The notes beneath the pieces were generated by a model, which saw only the letters and a program-made list of their open reading frames with translations, was not told the DNA's origin and made no database searches. Shown piece by piece: positions 1 through 5,729 of a stretch of DNA of 15,070 bases; position 1 is the stretch's first letter; each line of letters opens with the position of its first letter. Both the position numbers and the translations under genes were made by a program. Source of the DNA: Firmicutes bacterium UBA2595 (GTDB lineage: Bacteria > Bacillota > Thermincolia > Thermincolales > UBA2595); assembly GCA_002339745.1 (NCBI GenBank), contig DDKP01000114.1:2890-17959 (forward strand). Reading direction: 5' to 3'.

Positions 1-2
1 AC

Positions 3-83
3 ATATGTGACAGCTTCGATAATGCCTTTAAAGGTAGCAGTGTTACCTTTAATTACATCATTCAAGAAATTATTGTGTATTAA
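3..83 (+). CDS. Possible C-terminal end of a plus-strand gene (partial)
   Basis: An open frame enters from the left window edge and stops with TAA at 81-83. Its 26 visible residues (ending QEIIVY) read like an ordinary protein C-terminus with mixed polar and hydrophobic residues. If real, it converges on the lipoprotein gene, with stops about 32 bp apart. A second plus-strand frame is also open from the edge to 105, so an open frame this short can be chance. No family can be named. The assignment depends on sequence left of the window. Confidence 0.25.
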   Translation: MCDSFDNAFKGSSVTFNYIIQEIIVY

Positions 84-115
84 ATGGTCTTTTAGTTGGA
101 TTTAATAATTCAATT

Positions 116-694
116 TTACTCACTGACAATTTTCATTAAAATGTCAGGTTTAAAATTTGGGGATTTGGCATAAGCCCAGTAAAATTGATTACGAACAAGG
201 GTTTCTTTTTTATAAGAAAAACTGGACGCCATGTTTTCTTTATATATTTCTATCATAATTTCATCGGTCTCTATGATGTAATTGCCCTCACTATCCTTGG
301 GCGTTCCTTCCCACCCCTGAATTCCCAGAGGCATATCTTTTTGGTTCAGGCTGATTTTATAAGGTTTATCCCATTTGGCAAAAATATATACATATTCTTT
401 TAATATTTTAGGTTCCCGTTCTTTTTCAAAACCTACCGGCCACGCAGTTCTATTGCCTCCGACTCCATCTGTTATATTATTGACAACTGCCATTATCTCT
501 CTAGATAGATTTTTAAATTTAGGGTCGCTCCCTGCAAGTTCAGTCCTGTCACCATTAAAGTATATTGTAATCTTTTCAGGAGGTGGAGGAGAAAAAACAT
601 TTCGCGTCTGAGATTCAGACTTTAAAGAGTCCGAGCAGCCCGAAATAGCAGCAAACAAACCAAAAAATAATACAATCAACGCAAATTTTTTCAA
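116..694 (-). CDS. Putative lipoprotein of unknown function
   Basis: The start is TTG at 694-692, 7-8 nt after a strong ribosome binding site (GAGGAGG, plus-strand 701-709). The 192-residue product opens with a lipoprotein signal: Lys-Lys, a hydrophobic stretch at residues 4-17, then lipobox ISGC with Cys20 as the predicted lipidated residue. The mature part is polar, with a proline run near residues 37-40 and no cysteine or catalytic motif that I recognise. It is probably anchored to the outer face of the membrane. The gene is visibly more AT-rich than the cluster to its right and stands alone. Upstream on the same strand are a terminator-like hairpin (713-742) and a candidate c-di-GMP-I riboswitch (935-1020), which suggests riboswitch-controlled surface expression. 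The function is unknown; the lipoprotein call is secure. Confidence 0.85.
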   Translation of the reverse strand: MKKFALIVLFFGLFAAISGCSDSLKSESQTRNVFSPPPPEKITIYFNGDRTELAGSDPKFKNLSREIMAVVNNITDGVGGNRTAWPVGFEKEREPKILKEYVYIFAKWDKPYKISLNQKDMPLGIQGWEGTPKDSEGNYIIETDEIMIEIYKENMASSFSYKKETLVRNQFYWAYAKSPNFKPDILMKIVSE

Positions 695-712
695 CCTGCA
701 AACCTCCTCTTA

Positions 713-742
713 TAAAAATCAACTCCGGAAACCGGGGTTGAT
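713..742 (-). terminator. Terminator-like hairpin in the lipoprotein leader
   Basis: On the minus strand an 11-bp stem (ATCAACCCCGG / CCGGAGTTGAT, one G-U pair, 3-nt loop) is followed at once by five T. It ends only a few bases before the lipoprotein ribosome binding site at 701-709. That position suits a regulated attenuator better than a simple end-of-gene terminator. An upstream segment at 752-756 (GTTGA) could pair with TCAAC at 737-741 and compete with the stem, which suggests but does not prove an antiterminator. The short T tract makes termination strength uncertain. Confidence 0.55.
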
Positions 743-934
743 AAATCGGAGTCAACTTCTATGGAGAAACATATATCTTTTGTCGCAGCTATTCCGGTCT
801 TAACCAGCAGCATAGTGATAGTTCGGGTACATTTACCAACAGCGAAATCTTTTTCCGGGCAAGAAATATGACTAAAACCTGGCCTATCCCGTTATAAGGA
901 CAGGCGGATATCCATACTGTTCAAAACTCGTCCT

Positions 935-1020
935 TCGATAACCCGGCTGTCATGACAGATCTGTCACTGTCGTTAGAACCATATTACATCCCACCTTTCA
1001 GCGGGTTTGCCTTTATCCGG
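935..1020 (-). promoter_or_regulatory. Candidate cyclic-di-GMP-I (GEMM) riboswitch aptamer
   Basis: Read on the minus strand, the segment follows the c-di-GMP-I layout in order. It has GGCAAACC (1004-1011), a short hairpin capped by a GAAA tetraloop (996-999), then GGGA and a degenerate GCAAAGCC-type segment. Next come CTAA (973-976), a 5-bp stem GACAG/CTGTC (967-971 with 954-958) and ATGA (950-953). It closes with GCCGGGTTATCG (936-947), close to the family's usual GCC-GGGTT-RCCG end. CTAA and ATGA flanking the second stem match the expected tetraloop receptor. Outer segments GATAA (1013-1017) and TTATC (937-941) are complementary. A possible -10 (TAGAAT, 1033-1038) lies just upstream, without a clear -35. 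The next gene is the lipoprotein at 694, after about 200 nt of leader and a terminator-like hairpin. The match is from remembered consensus, not a covariance search. Confidence 0.7.
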
Positions 1021-1043
1021 GAATTTGAATTTATTCTATTTTT

Positions 1044-1072
1044 TTGACATATTATTATTTTTTCTATATATT
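1044..1072 (+). promoter_or_regulatory. Sigma-A type promoter on the plus strand without an obvious gene
   Basis: TTGACA (1044-1049), 17 bp, then TATATT (1067-1072) is a near-consensus sigma-A promoter reading rightward. Downstream lie the 21-bp repeats and then the antisense side of the LapA-domain gene, with no convincing plus-strand gene. It could be a leftover mobile-element promoter, an antisense promoter, or chance in an AT-rich stretch that also holds the leader promoter of the opposite strand. Confidence 0.4.
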
Positions 1073-1093
1073 TTCGGGTTGTTCCTACCCAAC

Positions 1094-1156
1094 TGGGTTA
1101 AAATGTAGCTTTCCTGGGTTAAAATGCGGCTTTCGTGGGATGAAATGCGGTAGCCA
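1094..1156. repeat. Three 21-bp tandem repeats, possible relic of an IS21-type end
   Basis: Three head-to-tail units start at 1094, 1115 and 1136 with a constant 21-bp period. The first two share TGGGTTAAAATG and GCTTTC; the third (TGGGATGAAATGCGG) is more diverged. IS21-family elements commonly carry several repeats of about 20 bp of this GGGT(T/C)AAAAT type at their termini, so this may be one abandoned end. No istA/istB transposase genes and no opposite end are visible, so the mobile-element reading is inference. The repeat itself is directly visible. Confidence 0.6.
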
Positions 1157-1220
1157 GCCCTTCTTAATGTTACAGTACTTTCTCAACAACCCATTATGGG
1201 GCAGCCTCTTCAATTGAACG

Positions 1221-1565
1221 TTATGAGGTCGCAGTATTTTCGCTTCCCTCTTCCTTCTTCCCGCTTTCCTCTTCCGGCTGCTCCAGCTTTTTCAGCTTCT
1301 TCTGCAGGTATTCAATTTCCGCGCTCAGGCTCTCCAGTTGAGCATTGCTGGCTCTCAATTTCCTGGCCAGCTTCAGCTGTTTGACAGCCCCAAAGAGGCC
1401 GGCGGCCAAAGCCCCCAGTAAAGCCGAAGAAAGGATGACCAGGACCAGCGAAATATCCTTTAACTGCCAGATGAACAGCGTAATGTCAACCCTGGAGGCG
1501 TTCTGCACGGCAAAGACGGCCACTCCCAACGAAAAAATAAGGCCCAGTACCAGGTAAACCTGCAT
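1221..1565 (-). CDS. LapA-domain (DUF1049) membrane protein
   Basis: This 114-residue protein has two hydrophobic segments (about residues 2-19 and 39-62). They are separated by a short stretch with VQNASRVDITLFIWQ, the typical F-x-x-QN/V-x-x-x-F-x pattern of LapA-domain (DUF1049) proteins. The tail, residues 66-100, is a likely coiled coil (repeated Leu with Lys/Glu/Gln), followed by an acidic, lysine-rich end. Start ATG (1563-1565) follows GGGGAGGAAACCTT. Family members are inner-membrane proteins, and the enterobacterial relatives (LapA/LapB) affect lipopolysaccharide assembly; the role in Gram-positives such as YrvD is not known. It follows the DUF456-like gene by about 120 bp on the same strand and may share its transcript. 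The family call is firm; function is not. Confidence 0.82.
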   Translation of the reverse strand: MQVYLVLGLIFSLGVAVFAVQNASRVDITLFIWQLKDISLVLVILSSALLGALAAGLFGAVKQLKLARKLRASNAQLESLSAEIEYLQKKLKKLEQPEEESGKKEEGSENTATS

Positions 1566-1684
1566 AAGGTTTCCTCCCCAACATTTTTATTAAATATTCT
1601 CCTTAGTCTTCAAATTTCCTTTTTATCCTTCCCCCAATATCATTTTCACGGTTTTCTCCTGAAACCGGTATATTGACGGCATTT

Positions 1685-2137
1685 CTAAAACAGCATATAG
1701 GATACAACCCCGGCCATAACAACACCGTAAACCAGTTTAACCGTTCCTCCGGCAAAGCTTTTGGCAATGGGTTTCACCCCGATAGACACGGGTTGGGTAA
1801 TCAGCCTTCCAATCAAACCCCACCACATAAAAAAGCCCAGCAGCGGTCCGAAAAACATGCCGCTTAGAATCCCGGTGGAAAACCCGGTTATCCCCGCGCC
1901 GGTGAAGGCCAGGTTTGCTTCCCGGTATCTCCCGCTCAGCCACCACCCTACCGTTTGAAACAACAGGTGGACGACAGTTATCGTGACCAGCGCTTTAACC
2001 GTCAGTACCGTAAATCCTGTCAACCAACCGTATCCCCATAAACAAACAAGAGGTACTGCCAGGCCCAGGGAAGTCTTCCACAGCGACAGGAACATGGCGA
2101 AAGTTATAACAACAATTAATACCAGCTTGATTAGCAT
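1685..2137 (-). CDS. DUF456-like integral membrane protein
   Basis: The 150-residue product is almost entirely hydrophobic, with four or five probable membrane segments. Glycine-rich stretches around residues 82-107 (TGAGITGFSTGILSGMFFGPLLG) and the early LWGYGWLTGF segment resemble the DUF456 pattern of small, glycine-zipper membrane proteins. A candidate ribosome binding site (GAGGGG) lies about 8-10 nt before the ATG. The gene starts after the terminator of the secDF unit, so it should have its own promoter, which I could not identify with confidence. It is followed by the LapA-domain gene. No enzyme motif is visible. The membrane nature is secure; the DUF456 assignment is tentative. Confidence 0.65.
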   Translation of the reverse strand: MLIKLVLIVVITFAMFLSLWKTSLGLAVPLVCLWGYGWLTGFTVLTVKALVTITVVHLLFQTVGWWLSGRYREANLAFTGAGITGFSTGILSGMFFGPLLGFFMWWGLIGRLITQPVSIGVKPIAKSFAGGTVKLVYGVVMAGVVSYMLF

Positions 2138-2238
2138 TATACTGTCCCCTCGTACTTCTCAAAACCATACCTGTTACCTATATTTTCCGCCATTAAAATT
2201 TGATATTCCACAAGAGCCTATTTATCTTGGCGAAAGAA

Positions 2239-2264
2239 GAAAAACCCCTCTGCCGAGGGGAAAA
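2239..2264 (-). terminator. Intrinsic terminator after secF
   Basis: On the minus strand CCCCTC-GGCA-GAGGGG (stem arms 2245-2250 and 2255-2260) runs straight into TTTTT and a pyrimidine-rich stretch. It lies about 27 bp past the secF stop codon and closes the secD-secF unit. Confidence 0.9.
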
Positions 2265-2287
2265 TTATGTTCGTCACTGGACACTTA

Positions 2288-3169
2288 CTATGCTTTCCTG
2301 CCTTCTAATCTTTTAAACACTACCCATAATGGGCTGGCATTGAAAATGGAAGAATAAGCTCCACTGACTACACCGATCAGCATTGCCAGGGTAAAGTACC
2401 TGATGGTGGTACCGCCAAATACCAGGAGCGCCACCAGGACGAAGACAACTGTTAAAACGGTGTTGATGGACCGGGCCAGGGTCTGGAGAATACTGTTGTT
2501 TACGAGGGTTTCCAGGTCTTCACCCTTTTTCCGTTTCTTCAGGTTTTCTCTGATCCGGTCAAAAATAACGATGGTGTCATTGATGGAGTAACCGATAATG
2601 GTGAGGATAGCGGCCACGAAAGCGCTGTCCACTTCCCACCAGAATATCGAAAACAGCCCCAGGGTAAGAAAAACATCATGCAGCAGGGCTATGATGGCGG
2701 CAATGCCGAACTTAAACTCAAACCGTATGGTTATGTATATAACCATCAGGACAGAAGCCACCAAAAGAGCCAGGACAGCCTTTTGCGTAAGCTCTTTACC
2801 AATCACGGGACCAACCTTGTCTATTCTGAGCTTGCCTTTATCAATAGGAGCCACTTTTTTTTCCAGGGTCGTCAGGAATTCGTCCTGCCTCTTGTCATCC
2901 AGGACAGGCGTCCTGATTAAAGCTCCGCGCTCCCCGGAAAGCTGAATCCCGCTTTTTTCCAGGTTAATTTCTTTGAGAGCTGCCCGGATTCCGGCAACGG
3001 TGACATTGCTCTTGAATTCAATATTAAACAGGTTACCCCCCGTGAAGTCAATGCCAAGGTTTAGCGGGTACCCAATGGTAGCCCACTTGAATATCATTGA
3101 TATGATTCCCGGAATAATTACCAGCAGGGACAGGGTGAACCAGATTTTGCGTCTTCCGATAATGTTCAA
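2288..3169 (-). CDS. secF: Protein translocase subunit SecF
   Basis: SecF partners SecD in the membrane. The pair uses the proton motive force to pull preproteins through SecYEG from the outer side. Six membrane segments are visible: one at the N-terminus (residues 10-28) and five in the C-terminal half. Between them is a small extracellular domain. Family motifs are present: GIDFTGG near residue 40, VGPVIGKEL near 125, and IIGYSINDTIVIFDRIRE in the fourth segment. A longer frame with GTG at 3176-3178 places the start inside the ribosome binding site. TTG at 3167-3169 lies 8 nt after AGGAGG and gives the usual MNIIGRRKIWF opening, so I chose it (293 residues). secD ends 15 bp upstream, so the two are co-transcribed and probably coupled. 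Confidence 0.95.
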   Translation of the reverse strand: MNIIGRRKIWFTLSLLVIIPGIISMIFKWATIGYPLNLGIDFTGGNLFNIEFKSNVTVAGIRAALKEINLEKSGIQLSGERGALIRTPVLDDKRQDEFLTTLEKKVAPIDKGKLRIDKVGPVIGKELTQKAVLALLVASVLMVIYITIRFEFKFGIAAIIALLHDVFLTLGLFSIFWWEVDSAFVAAILTIIGYSINDTIVIFDRIRENLKKRKKGEDLETLVNNSILQTLARSINTVLTVVFVLVALLVFGGTTIRYFTLAMLIGVVSGAYSSIFNASPLWVVFKRLEGRKA

Positions 3170-3184
3170 TGAAAGCACCTCCTA

Positions 3185-4426
3185 CTATGCCCCGTACAGT
3201 TTAGTGTTCCTTATTCCGGAATCCACAACCAGCCTCAGCAACCACCTGGTGAACGTTATCGCGGTAAACATACTGGCCAGGATGCCTATGCTAAGGGTTA
3301 CGGCAAAACCCCTGATGGCTCCCGTACCGAAATAATAAAGGATGGCTGCGGCAATCAGGGTTGTGGCATTGGCATCGAAGATGGTGGTAAACGCCCTGGA
3401 GAAACCGGCCTCAACCGACCGGCGCAGCGAATTGCCTTCCCGGATCTCTTCCTTCAGCCTCTCAAAAATGATAACATTGGCGTCAACAGCCATGCCTATC
3501 GACAGGAGGAAACCCGCGATTCCAGGCAGGGTCAGGGTAGCATTCAAGGCAGCCAGGACCCCCAAAACAATAAACATGTAGACAACCATAGCCACATTGG
3601 CCACCAGGCCGGGAAGCCTGTAATACGCTACCATGAATATAAGAATAGCAATAATACCTATAATACCGGCTTTTTGGGACTTATCCAGGGAATCCTTTCC
3701 AAGGGTTGGACCCACGGACTGGATAGCTACCTTTTCCAGCTTTACCGGGAGAGCCCCGGACCGCAAGAGGATGGCATCCTTGTTGGCTTCTTCCAGGTTC
3801 TTGTACCCTCCCGAAATCTGTGCCTGTCCAGTGGTTATGGCTTCTTTTACAATAGGGTTTGTCAGCAGGTTTTCATCAAGATAAATAGCAATGGCTCTTT
3901 TGGGGTCCTGGGGATTCGGATACTTCTGCACCAGTTCGGTGGTGACGGCTCCAAATTTCTTGGCCCCTTCCGAGTTAAAAGTCAAAGAGACGTACGGTTC
4001 GTTTGTGGTCGGGTCGGTAGAAGCCTGGGCGTCTTTCAAATCCTGTCCCGTAACCACCAGCCTGCCGTCGGCAGTAACAAATTTCAGCTGGGCCGTCCGG
4101 CCTATCAGCTCAAGAGCCGTTTCGGCATCTTTAACACCGGCCAGTTCAACGATCAACCGGCGCGTACCCTCTTTCTGGATGAGGGGTTCTTTTACCCCCG
4201 TCTGGTTGACCCGGTTTTCAATAACCGCTTTTACCCGGTCGATGGAATCAAGCTTTACCGGGGCTTCAGGAGTGTCCACAGCCTCCAGGACAACATGAAC
4301 TCCACCCTGCAGGTCCAGGCCCAGGTTTATGTTGTTCTGCAGAACACGGTATTTAATCAGCAAGAACCCGCCTATTCCTATAACAAGCAATATTGCTATA
4401 AGTACTGCAAGACTTCTAGCCCTCAT
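3185..4426 (-). CDS. secD: Protein translocase subunit SecD
   Basis: SecD is the large partner of SecF in post-translocational protein export. The 413-residue protein has an N-terminal membrane helix (about 7-26) and then NLGLDLQGGVHVVLE. A large extracellular P1-type region follows, with SVGPTLGKDSLDKS near residue 239 just before the membrane domain. The five C-terminal helices include SIGMAVDANVIIFERLKEE and AFTTIFDANATTLIAA, the conserved SecD transmembrane motifs. ATG follows AGGAGG by about 9 nt. Length is near that of other Clostridia SecD proteins. The gene has its own consensus promoter at 4484-4513 with a leader of about 50 nt, and is followed by secF. Confidence 0.97.
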   Translation of the reverse strand: MRARSLAVLIAILLVIGIGGFLLIKYRVLQNNINLGLDLQGGVHVVLEAVDTPEAPVKLDSIDRVKAVIENRVNQTGVKEPLIQKEGTRRLIVELAGVKDAETALELIGRTAQLKFVTADGRLVVTGQDLKDAQASTDPTTNEPYVSLTFNSEGAKKFGAVTTELVQKYPNPQDPKRAIAIYLDENLLTNPIVKEAITTGQAQISGGYKNLEEANKDAILLRSGALPVKLEKVAIQSVGPTLGKDSLDKSQKAGIIGIIAILIFMVAYYRLPGLVANVAMVVYMFIVLGVLAALNATLTLPGIAGFLLSIGMAVDANVIIFERLKEEIREGNSLRRSVEAGFSRAFTTIFDANATTLIAAAILYYFGTGAIRGFAVTLSIGILASMFTAITFTRWLLRLVVDSGIRNTKLYGA

Positions 4427-4483
4427 ATATAGTGTCCTCCTTAATTCTTTTGCGGCAAGGTGGCTCGAAAACCTCCACGGTCT

Positions 4484-4513
4484 ATTATATACCCTGCCTC
4501 AAAAGCTTGTCAA
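4484..4513 (-). promoter_or_regulatory. Consensus sigma-A promoter of secD-secF
   Basis: On the minus strand TTGACA (4508-4513) and TATAAT (4484-4489) are separated by 18 bp. Both hexamers match consensus exactly. The predicted start of transcription is near 4477, about 50 bp before the secD ATG. Confidence 0.88.
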
Positions 4514-4535
4514 TAAAGGTAATTATCTACTATTA

Positions 4536-5195
4536 TTAGAGCAGTTTGGCCCCATTTATCTCAAGGGCAAAATGGCTCTTCAGGAAATCGGCGGCCCTGC
4601 GGCAGAGCACCATCCTGCTCAGAAAAATTTCAAAGTACTCCATCACAGGGCAGATTTCAATATCAATGGTTAGTTCCATAGTAATGGTTCTGGTCTCCCC
4701 GTTGACCCTGAGGAATGAGTGTTCAACCGCGTAGTTAACACGGTCGTGAATATCAAAGGTAGAGAAATCCTGGTTCCTCACTCTTGACCGGTGAACATCC
4801 GACTTGTCGGCCAGGATAAGGGCAGCGGCCACACTGTTAACCGGCTGCCCGTATTCTTCCTCATGATTGCCGATAGCGGAAATTACAATGGAAATATCCT
4901 GCGGATTCATACCCATCCTGGACAGTATATAGTACGCAAGGGTTGCCCCGGACTGGCCGTGGTCATAACGGCTGATCACGTTTCCAATATCGTGCATATA
5001 CCCTGCAATGGCAGCCAGTTCAACTTCCCGCTGGGGGTAGTTTAATCGCTCCAGAATATTCCTGGCAATCCTGGAAATCAGATTGATATGCCGGTAACCA
5101 TGTTCGGTAAAGCCCATAACGCCAAGATACTCGTTACCTTTCCTGATGCAGGTATCAACAACCGGGTCCTTTTTTACATCCTCAACAGTAATCAT
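4536..5195 (-). CDS. HD-domain phosphohydrolase
   Basis: A predicted soluble, metal-dependent phosphohydrolase of 219 residues. Metal-ligand candidates are His32/His36 (EHGYRH), His68-Asp69 (YMHDIGN), Asp78-His79 (DHGQSGA), His111 (GNHEEEYG) and Asp130 (ILADKSD), the order expected for HD enzymes. The spacing of HDIGN, DHGxxGA and NHExxxGxP recalls HD-GYP cyclic-di-GMP phosphodiesterases, but a true HHE...GYP signature is absent. The substrate cannot be named. A longer frame begins at 5228; the ATG at 5195 is preferred because GGGGGG lies 6 nt before it. The C-terminal part is not recognised. It sits between yajC and secD, is preceded by the yajC terminator, and must have a separate promoter. 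Confidence 0.82.
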   Translation of the reverse strand: MITVEDVKKDPVVDTCIRKGNEYLGVMGFTEHGYRHINLISRIARNILERLNYPQREVELAAIAGYMHDIGNVISRYDHGQSGATLAYYILSRMGMNPQDISIVISAIGNHEEEYGQPVNSVAAALILADKSDVHRSRVRNQDFSTFDIHDRVNYAVEHSFLRVNGETRTITMELTIDIEICPVMEYFEIFLSRMVLCRRAADFLKSHFALEINGAKLL

Positions 5196-5207
5196 GTCAA
5201 GCCCCCC

Positions 5208-5230
5208 GTGGTACAAAATGTGGTACAAAA
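5208..5230. repeat. Short direct repeat upstream of the HD-domain gene
   Basis: GTGGTACAAAA occurs at 5208-5218 and again at 5220-5230 (12-bp period), immediately before the ribosome binding site of the HD-domain gene. It abuts a run of nine A on the plus strand (nine T on the gene strand). It may be an operator or just low-complexity slippage. Confidence 0.45.
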
Positions 5231-5352
5231 AAAAATAATCTTGAAGTCTCTGTTTAAAAAATATACTTCTATATTTATCGCAAAAAATCCTTTTCCGGTA
5301 CTCCTCAGTTTAATCCGCCTGATTTATTTTGTCCCTGTTTTTCAGTTTAAAT

Positions 5353-5380
5353 AAAAAAGCAGGCCAATTTAGTGACCCGC
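5353..5380 (-). terminator. Intrinsic terminator after yajC
   Basis: On the minus strand GCGGGTCA-CTAAAT-TGGCCTGC forms an 8-bp stem with two G-U pairs (arms 5373-5380 and 5359-5366), followed by six T. It lies 15 bp past the yajC stop and closes the tgt-yajC transcript. Confidence 0.88.
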
Positions 5381-5394
5381 TCTTGGTTTCCCGC

Positions 5395-5670
5395 CTATTT
5401 ATTTTCTTCTTCATCTTTGTTGATGTATGCAATCGATGATTTGAGCACTTCTATTTTGACATTTTCAGCGACTTTCAGGATTACGGTTTTGTCTTTGACT
5501 TTAACCACTGTTCCCAGAATACCCCCGATAGTAGTGACGCTTAAATTAGGTTCAAGGCTGGCGATAGTCTGCTGGTGCTGCTTCTGCCTCTTCTGCTGCG
5601 GGCGGATAATCAGAAAATAAAAAATCCCCACCAGTACCAGCAGGTACAGTATTGTCCCGTATTGCTGCAT
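5395..5670 (-). CDS. yajC: Preprotein translocase accessory subunit YajC
   Basis: YajC is a small membrane protein associated with SecDF and YidC. The 91-residue product has one membrane helix (about 6-22), then the family's IRPQQKRQKQ stretch and a small cytoplasmic domain with the GGILGTVVKVKD motif typical of YajC. ATG follows AAGGAGGGAAGCCGAT, a strong ribosome binding site. It is about 60 bp downstream of tgt, the classical tgt-yajC-secDF order, although here an HD-domain gene and a terminator separate it from secD. Its acidic and lysine-rich tail is ordinary. Confidence 0.95.
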   Translation of the reverse strand: MQQYGTILYLLVLVGIFYFLIIRPQQKRQKQHQQTIASLEPNLSVTTIGGILGTVVKVKDKTVILKVAENVKIEVLKSSIAYINKDEEENK

Positions 5671-5729
5671 ATCGGCTTCCCTCCTTTGCTGTGTTGAATT
5701 TTATTCTTCCCTAAGTGAAAAAAATCCTC

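Larger units (their letters stand above)
695..1220. other. Long non-coding gap between lipoprotein and LapA-domain genes
   Basis: About 525 bases hold no convincing gene. From right to left they contain the 21-bp repeats, the plus-strand promoter, the candidate riboswitch, a leader of about 200 nt with an 8-bp hairpin (GCCTGTCC / GGATAGGC on the minus strand, plus-strand 882-905), and the terminator-like hairpin next to the lipoprotein start. In many Firmicutes a lapA-domain gene (yrvD in Bacillus) lies near recJ, apt and relA, none of which is seen here. The gap may therefore mark a rearrangement or insertion boundary. Confidence 0.5.

Noticed and set aside
761..871. A 36-codon plus-strand frame (MEKHISF...) with a weak GGAG upstream.
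   Set aside because: It runs antisense through the lipoprotein leader, has no recognisable family and only a marginal ribosome binding site.
947..971. Overlapping palindromes CTGTCATGACAG and TGACAGATCTGTCA, first read as an operator array.
   Set aside because: They are explained by the second stem and flanks of the candidate riboswitch; a DNA-binding role is not needed.
3674..4432. A 252-codon plus-strand open frame antisense to secD.
   Set aside because: It is fully opposite the clearly coding secD, has no ribosome binding site or family resemblance, and its composition follows from secD codon usage.
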